Source: Kitasatospora sp. NA04385 | GTDB lineage: Bacteria > Actinomycetota > Actinomycetes > Streptomycetales > Streptomycetaceae | Length of the DNA stretch: 64,000 nt | Direction: 5' to 3' | Assembly: GCF_013364235.1 (NCBI RefSeq) | Contig: NZ_CP054919.1 | Span: 515,570 to 579,569 of the forward strand | In this document: in pieces, positions 59,663-64,000 of the stretch | Layout: each line of letters begins with the position of its first letter | How positions within the stretch are numbered: position 1 is the stretch's first letter | The notes under the pieces: generated by a model | Databases searched by the model: none | What the model was told of the DNA's origin: nothing | The model's input: only the letters and a program-made list of their open reading frames with translations | Position numbers and translations under genes: made by a program

Positions 59663-59965
59663 TCAGTCGAGCAGGGTGCGGTCCTTGATCACGTCCAGGT
59701 TGCGGAAGGTCGGCGGGCCGTCGCACAGCTCGGCGGCCCGGGCCGCGAACTCGGCGGTCTCGGGGCGTTGCGAGTTCTCCATCGCCTCCTCGTACGAGGG
59801 GAACTCCACGATGTTCAGGTAGGTGTCGGCGCCGTCGCGGTCCCTGGTCTGCAGGGCCCGCACGGCGAGGCGGTTGCCCTCGTTCCTGGCGGCCCACTCG
59901 TCCAGCAGTTCGTCGAACTCGTCGATCCGCCCGGTCCGGTACTCGATGATCTGGATGAACCTCAC
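59663..59965 (-). CDS. Small dimeric alpha/beta barrel (monooxygenase-like) protein
   Basis: 100-residue protein starting [20 protein letters not shown] and containing [20 protein letters not shown], as in the antibiotic-biosynthesis monooxygenase/ABM-like fold. GAGGAGG is eight bases before the GTG. It lies 94 bases upstream of the acyl-CoA synthetase in the same direction and could be cotranscribed. No catalytic residue can be named. Confidence 0.75.
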   Translation of the reverse strand: MRFIQIIEYRTGRIDEFDELLDEWAARNEGNRLAVRALQTRDRDGADTYLNIVEFPSYEEAMENSQRPETAEFAARAAELCDGPPTFRNLDVIKDRTLLD

Positions 59966-60204
59966 CGGTGGCCTCCTCGACTCACGCGGGCGGGCGGGTG
60001 GCCCACCCGCTGGGTCCAGCGTCCCCCGCGGGGCGGACGGGGCGCAATGCGGGACGGCGGGGGCGGACGGGCGGCGCAGGCGGGTGCGGACGGGCGGCGC
60101 GGGCGGGGGCGGGCCAGGTGTCGGGCGGGGTGCCGGACCGGGTGTCGGGCGGGGTGCCGATGACAGGGGGTCAGGGTGGTCGTGGGGCACCCCTCGAAGG
60201 ATGA

Positions 60205-60223
60205 TTAGGCTAACCTAACCTAA
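60205..60223. promoter_or_regulatory. Iron box (DmdR/IdeR operator)
   Basis: TTAGGCTAACCTAACCTAA, a near match to the actinobacterial iron-box palindrome TTAGGTTAGGCTAACCTAA. It is 52 bases before the first siderophore gene. Under iron-replete conditions DmdR/IdeR should bind here and silence the operon. The rest of 59966-60204 is GC-rich with short GGGTGCCGGA-type repeats and shows no gene. Confidence 0.88.
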
Positions 60224-60274
60224 GCAGGTCGGGGTCCTCCGGCCCGCCGCATCCGCACACCCGGGAGCACCCCC

Positions 60275-61120
60275 ATGCCGTTCACCACCCGCATACCCGC
60301 ACCCGCCGCCACCGGCGTCGCCGACCCCGGGGCCGGCGACGGCTTCGAGGGCCGGATCGCCCTGGTCACCGGCGCGGCGCAGGGCATCGGCGCGGCCGTG
60401 GCCGCCCTGCTCGCCGCGCGCGGCGCCCGGGTGGTCGGCTGCGACCTGCGCGGCGGCGCGGACGTCACCGGAGGCGGCTCCGGCGACGCCGTCCGGGATT
60501 CCGTCCGGGATTCCGTCCGGGAGCTGGACGTCACCGACGGCGCGGCCGTCGAGGCTCTGGTGGAGCGCGTCGAGCGCGAACTCGGCCCGGTGGACGTGCT
60601 GGTGAACGTCGCCGGGGTGCTGCACGTCGCGCCCGCGCTGGAGCTGACGGACGCCGACTGGCAGCACTCCTTCGACGTCAACACCACCGGCGTGTTCCAC
60701 ACCTGCCGCGCCGTCGGGCGCCGGATGGCCGAGCGCGGCCGGGGCGCCATCGTCACCGTCGGCTCCAACGCGGCCGGCGTCCCGCGCACCGGGATGGCCG
60801 CGTACGCCGCGTCCAAGGCCGCCACCACCATGTACATGCGCTGTCTGGGCCTGGAGCTCGCCGCCGCCGGGGTGCGCTGCAACCTGGTCTCCCCCGGCTC
60901 CACCGACACCGCGATGCAGCGCTCGCTGTGGACCGACCCGGACGCCGAACGCCGCGTCCTGGAGGGCGACCCGGCCAGCTACCGGGTCGGCATCCCGCTC
61001 GGCCGGATCGCCGACCCCGTCGACGTCGCCGAGGCGGTCGCCTTCCTGGCCGGCGACCGCGCCCGGCACATCACCATGCACGACCTGTACGTCGACGGCG
61101 GCGCGACACTGCGCGCCTGA
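60275..61120 (+). CDS. entA: 2,3-dihydro-2,3-dihydroxybenzoate dehydrogenase (SDR)
   Basis: 281-residue NAD-dependent short-chain dehydrogenase that makes 2,3-dihydroxybenzoate for catechol siderophores. Motifs: cofactor loop [16 protein letters not shown], catalytic Ser in [21 protein letters not shown] (Tyr-x3-Lys) and the EntA-type [19 protein letters not shown] 12-bp repeat encodes DSVRDSVR around residues 72-80, an extension not found in short homologues. Assignment rests on the EntA motif and the next genes. Confidence 0.9.
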   Translation: MPFTTRIPAPAATGVADPGAGDGFEGRIALVTGAAQGIGAAVAALLAARGARVVGCDLRGGADVTGGGSGDAVRDSVRDSVRELDVTDGAAVEALVERVERELGPVDVLVNVAGVLHVAPALELTDADWQHSFDVNTTGVFHTCRAVGRRMAERGRGAIVTVGSNAAGVPRTGMAAYAASKAATTMYMRCLGLELAAAGVRCNLVSPGSTDTAMQRSLWTDPDAERRVLEGDPASYRVGIPLGRIADPVDVAEAVAFLAGDRARHITMHDLYVDGGATLRA

Positions 61121-61258
61121 CCGGCCCACCGCACCACCACACCACGCCCGGGCGGGCTCCCGATCCCCGCCACGGGCCGCTTCGCCACGCCCCCGAGCCC
61201 CTCCCCTCCCGCCCTCGCAGTGCCGGCGCGCCCCGCGCCGGCGGAACGGAGCAGCAGC

Positions 61259-62521
61259 ATGACCACGGCCTCCGCACTTCGACCGCCCGCCGACGCCCCC
61301 GGCGCCACCGCCACCGCCGACGGCGGCGCCGGTCTGTTGGCGGCGTACCGGCCCGGCCCGGACCGGGCCCTGCTGGCCACGCCGACCCGCACCCTGCTCG
61401 CCGAGGGCGTGCACCGCACGGTCGACGACCCGGCGGCGGTCGGACGGCTGCTCGCCGAAGCCGCCGCGGGCACGGGCACGGGCACGGCAGCGGGAGCGGG
61501 GCGGGGAACCGGAGCCGGAGCCGGGGACCGCGCGGGCGGGGGGCCGGTGGTGGTCGGGGCGATCCCGTTCGACCCGACCGCGCCCGCCCGGCTGTTCGTC
61601 CCCGAGCGGGTCCGCCGGGCCGGTCCGGTGCCGCCGCCGTCCGGTGTGCCGCTGCCCATCGACCGTACGGGGGAAGGGCGTTGGCGCAGCCGACCGGTGC
61701 CGGAGCCGGACGGGTACCGGGCCGCGGTCGCGGAGGCGGTGCGACGGCTGGCGGGCGACTCCCCGCTGGAGAAGGTGGTGCTGGCCCGCACCCTGGAGCT
61801 GACCGCGCCCGGCGGGAGCGACCTGGCGGCGATGGCGGCCCGGCTGGTGCACCGCGACCCGCAGGGCTACACCTTCGCGGTGCCGGCCGGCGGCTCGGCC
61901 ACCCTGATCGGCGCCAGCCCGGAGCTGCTGGTGTCGCGGCGCGGCACCCGGGTGGTGTCCAACCCGCTGGCCGGCTCGGCCGCCCGCAGCGCCGACCCGG
62001 TGGAGGACCGGCTGCGCGCCGAGGCCCTGCTGGAGTCCGCGAAGGACCTGGCCGAGCACGCCTTCGTGGTCGACGCCGTCCGGGCCGCGCTGGCCCCGTT
62101 CTGCGCCGAGCTGGCCGTCCCGGAGCGGCCGACCCTGCTGCGCACCGCCGCGATGTGGCACCTGTCCTCCACCGTCACCGGCGTGCTGCGCGAACCCTCC
62201 ACCAGCGCACTGGAGTTGGCACTCGCCCTGCACCCGACCCCGGCCGTCTGCGGCACCCCGACCGCGCAGGCCCGGGCGGCGATCGGCGAGTTGGAGCCCT
62301 TCGACCGGGGCCTGTACACCGGCGTGGTCGGCTGGGGCGACGCCTCCGGCGACGGCGAGTGGGTGGTGACGCTGCGCTGCGCCGAGGCGGACGGCGACCT
62401 GCTGCGCCTGTTCGCGGGTGCGGGCGTGGTCGCCGCCTCCGACCCGGACCTCGAACTCGCCGAGACCGCCGCCAAGTTCCGCACCTTCCTGCACGCGGTG
62501 GGCCTGGCGGACGCCCGGTGA
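61259..62521 (+). CDS. entC: Isochorismate synthase
   Basis: 420-residue enzyme converting chorismate to isochorismate, first step of 2,3-dihydroxybenzoate synthesis. The chorismate-binding core has [59 protein letters not shown] and the metal site PTPAVCGTP followed by [13 protein letters not shown] Gly/Thr/Ala low-complexity stretch ([19 protein letters not shown]) at about residues 71-90 interrupts the N-terminal part. GGAG is seven bases before the ATG. Confidence 0.92.
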   Translation: MTTASALRPPADAPGATATADGGAGLLAAYRPGPDRALLATPTRTLLAEGVHRTVDDPAAVGRLLAEAAAGTGTGTAAGAGRGTGAGAGDRAGGGPVVVGAIPFDPTAPARLFVPERVRRAGPVPPPSGVPLPIDRTGEGRWRSRPVPEPDGYRAAVAEAVRRLAGDSPLEKVVLARTLELTAPGGSDLAAMAARLVHRDPQGYTFAVPAGGSATLIGASPELLVSRRGTRVVSNPLAGSAARSADPVEDRLRAEALLESAKDLAEHAFVVDAVRAALAPFCAELAVPERPTLLRTAAMWHLSSTVTGVLREPSTSALELALALHPTPAVCGTPTAQARAAIGELEPFDRGLYTGVVGWGDASGDGEWVVTLRCAEADGDLLRLFAGAGVVAASDPDLELAETAAKFRTFLHAVGLADAR

Positions 62522-62769
62522 GCCCGGGCCCGGTGCACCCGCGCCCGGCCGACCCGGCCCAGACCCCGGCCGCGCTCCCGGCCGCGCTCTGGGCCCCGGA
62601 TTCGGAAGCCGTAGTGACCCGCCGGTGGAACGGGCTGCTGCTGGACGCGGGGCTGCGGCAGCATGACAGCGCTACCGCCGTCACGACCACCACCGCCGTC
62701 ACGACCACCACCGCCACCACGGAATCCCCTTCCCCCCAGCCGAGTTGCCCGCCGGAGGACGCCCGATGA
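62518..62769 (+). CDS. Small Thr-rich hypothetical protein between entC and entE
   Basis: 83 residues, from a GTG overlapping the entC stop (GTGA) to a TGA overlapping the entE start (ATGA). The middle part is [18 protein letters not shown], followed by a threonine-rich tail with [13 protein letters not shown]. No family recognised. The two perfect four-base overlaps suggest translation; alternatively this is a spacer and entE is started independently. Confidence 0.4.
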   Translation: MSPGPVHPRPADPAQTPAALPAALWAPDSEAVVTRRWNGLLLDAGLRQHDSATAVTTTTAVTTTTATTESPSPQPSCPPEDAR

Positions 62770-64000
62770 ACCTGTACCCGCCCGAGGCCGCCGCCCGTCA
62801 CCGTGCCGCCGGGTACTGGACCGGCGAGCTGCTGGACGCGATGATCCGGCGGCACGCGGCCGCCTCGCCGGACCGGATCGCGGTCACCGACCGGGAGCGC
62901 CGGTGGAGTTACGCGGAGCTGGACGCCCGGGCCGACCGGCTGGCGGCCGGGCTGGCGGCGCGCGGGCTGCGCCGGGGCGACCGGGTGGTGCTGCAACTGC
63001 CCAACGTGGCCGAGTTCTTCGAGGTGTTCTTCGGCTTGCTGCGGGCCGGGGTGGTGCCGGTGATGGCGCTGCCCGCGCACCGGCGGGCCGAGGTCTCGTA
63101 CTTCTGCGAGTTCGCCGAGGCCCGGGCGCTGTTCGTGCCGGACCGCCACGAGGGCTTCGACCACCGCGAGTTGGCCGCCGAGGTGCGGGCCGCCGTGCCG
63201 CAGCCGCTGGAGGTGTTCGTGGTCGGCGAGCCCGGACCGTTCACACCGCTGGCCGAACTGCGGGCCCCCGAGGGCGCGTTGCCGCCCGAGCCGCCCGGCT
63301 CCGGAGACCTGGCGTTCCTCCAGCTGTCCGGCGGCTCGACCGGCCTGCCCAAGCTGATCCCGCGCTGCCACGACGACTACCTGTACAGCGTCCGGGCGTC
63401 CGCCGAGATCTGCGGGCTCACCGCCGACTCGGTGTACCTGTGCGCGCTGCCGGCCGCGCACAACTTCCCGCTGTCCTCCCCCGGCACGCTGGGCACGTTC
63501 TTCGCGGGCGGCCGGGTGGTGCTGGCGCCCGACCCGAGCCCGGCCACCGCGCTGGGGCTGATCGCCCGCGAGCGGGTCACCCTGACCGGGGTGGTGCCGC
63601 CGCTGGCGCTGGCCTGGGCGAGCGCCGCCGAGGCCGCGGCGGCCGGGGGCGACGGGCCGGACCTGTCCAGCCTGGAGCTGTTGCAGGTCGGCGGGGCCAA
63701 GCTGAGCGAGGAAGCGGCCCGGCGGCTCGGCCCGGCGCTCGGGTGCCGGTTGCAGCAGGTGTTCGGCATGGCGGAGGGCCTGGTCAACTACACCCGCCCG
63801 GAGGACGACGAGCACACCGTGCTCACCACCCAGGGCCGGCCGATCTCCCCGGACGACGAGGTCCGGGTGGTCGACGACGAGGACCGCGACCTGCCCGACG
63901 GCACCCCCGGCCACCTGCTCACCCGCGGCCCGTACACCATCCGCGGCTACTGGCGGGCGCCCGAGCACAACGCCCGCTCGTTCACCGCGGACGGCTTCTA
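62766..64000 (+). CDS. entE: 2,3-dihydroxybenzoate-AMP ligase, C terminus outside window
   Basis: First 411 codons of an adenylation enzyme that activates 2,3-dihydroxybenzoate and loads it on an aryl carrier protein. It starts [20 protein letters not shown], typical of EntE/DhbE. Core motifs: [20 protein letters not shown] (A3, with SGGS), [17 protein letters not shown] (substrate-pocket His-Asn region as in DhbE), [12 protein letters not shown] (A5) and [21 protein letters not shown] overlaps the upstream small frame (ATGA). The right edge cuts the C-terminal subdomain. The carrier/isochorismatase and NRPS genes should follow outside. Confidence 0.93.
   Translation, partial: MNLYPPEAAARHRAAGYWTGELLDAMIRRHAAASPDRIAVTDRERRWSYAELDARADRLAAGLAARGLRRGDRVVLQLPNVAEFFEVFFGLLRAGVVPVMALPAHRRAEVSYFCEFAEARALFVPDRHEGFDHRELAAEVRAAVPQPLEVFVVGEPGPFTPLAELRAPEGALPPEPPGSGDLAFLQLSGGSTGLPKLIPRCHDDYLYSVRASAEICGLTADSVYLCALPAAHNFPLSSPGTLGTFFAGGRVVLAPDPSPATALGLIARERVTLTGVVPPLALAWASAAEAAAAGGDGPDLSSLELLQVGGAKLSEEAARRLGPALGCRLQQVFGMAEGLVNYTRPEDDEHTVLTTQGRPISPDDEVRVVDDEDRDLPDGTPGHLLTRGPYTIRGYWRAPEHNARSFTADGF

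Noticed and set aside
57805..59688. Long plus-strand frame over the acyl-CoA synthetase
   Set aside because: Mirror of the synthetase codons, no ribosome site, and no recognisable domain.

Overview
The window is very GC-rich double-stranded actinobacterial DNA, almost certainly from a streptomycete (Streptomyces or Kitasatospora). Evidence for this is an SsgA-like sporulation protein gene, an S-(hydroxymethyl)mycothiol dehydrogenase gene (mycothiol chemistry), GTG/TTG starts with GGAGG-type ribosome sites, many GTGA/ATGA overlaps, SpoIIE-type phosphatases, an iron box of the DmdR/IdeR type and several large secreted carbohydrate-active proteins with discoidin domains. No tRNA, rRNA or CRISPR array is seen.

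Layout. 0-7.4 kb: an edge-truncated gene, an XRE regulator, a secreted penicillin-acylase/discoidin fusion followed by a 14-bp dyad repeat array, a DUF4352 lipoprotein, then a 1.4-kb transposon-like element (107-bp inverted repeats, TCA target duplication) carrying a methyltransferase. 7.4-13.5 kb: an oligopeptide-type ABC transporter (fused double ATPase, two permeases, divergent binding lipoprotein). 13.6-23.3 kb: proline iminopeptidase, a beta-helix glycanase, small hypothetical genes, a CoiA-like protein, DUF3040 and DUF4383 proteins and a MerR/B12-fold regulator. 23.4-30.7 kb: SRPBCC protein, a four-gene lipid-modification operon (FAD oxidoreductase, DUF1365, CFA-type methyltransferase, DUF1295), anti-sigma RskA, ECF sigma SigK and a fasciclin lipoprotein. 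30.7-33.2 kb: a 2-kb cassette between perfect 104-bp direct repeats of the 3' end of an ssgA-like gene. 33.4-42.7 kb: SMI1-like protein, mycothiol/formaldehyde detoxification pair, an ATPase, ferredoxin plus cytochrome P450, a Mn riboswitch with a GDT1 exporter, and two consecutive divergent MarR/PP2C pairs. 44.7-53.4 kb: VOC protein, LtrA, TerD-VWA fusion, DedA, a long HPF, a phosphodiesterase-like membrane protein, a DMT transporter and a secreted DUF3344 protein. 53.5-57.7 kb: a GH16 glucanase and a beta-helix protein, separated by a second 14-bp dyad array. 57.9-64 kb: acyl-CoA synthetase, a small monooxygenase-like protein and an iron-box-controlled catechol siderophore operon (entA-, entC- and entE-like) cut by the right edge.

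The most coherent system is at 23.4-30.7 kb. It has the same gene set as the mycobacterial sigK locus (Rv0449c-Rv0444c plus fasciclin antigens). I find a shared promoter, (C/A)AATCC or CCATCC, 15 bases, CCGAA(T/C), in front of the SRPBCC gene, the lipid operon and the fasciclin gene, with a weaker version in front of sigK. This ties the genes into one regulon. The most unusual non-coding structures are two arrays of 14-bp units (13 and 23 copies) that share register and consensus although they lie 50 kb apart. Two genes (the CFA-type enzyme and the beta-helix glycanase) need a one-base correction to join their N-terminal part to the rest of the protein.
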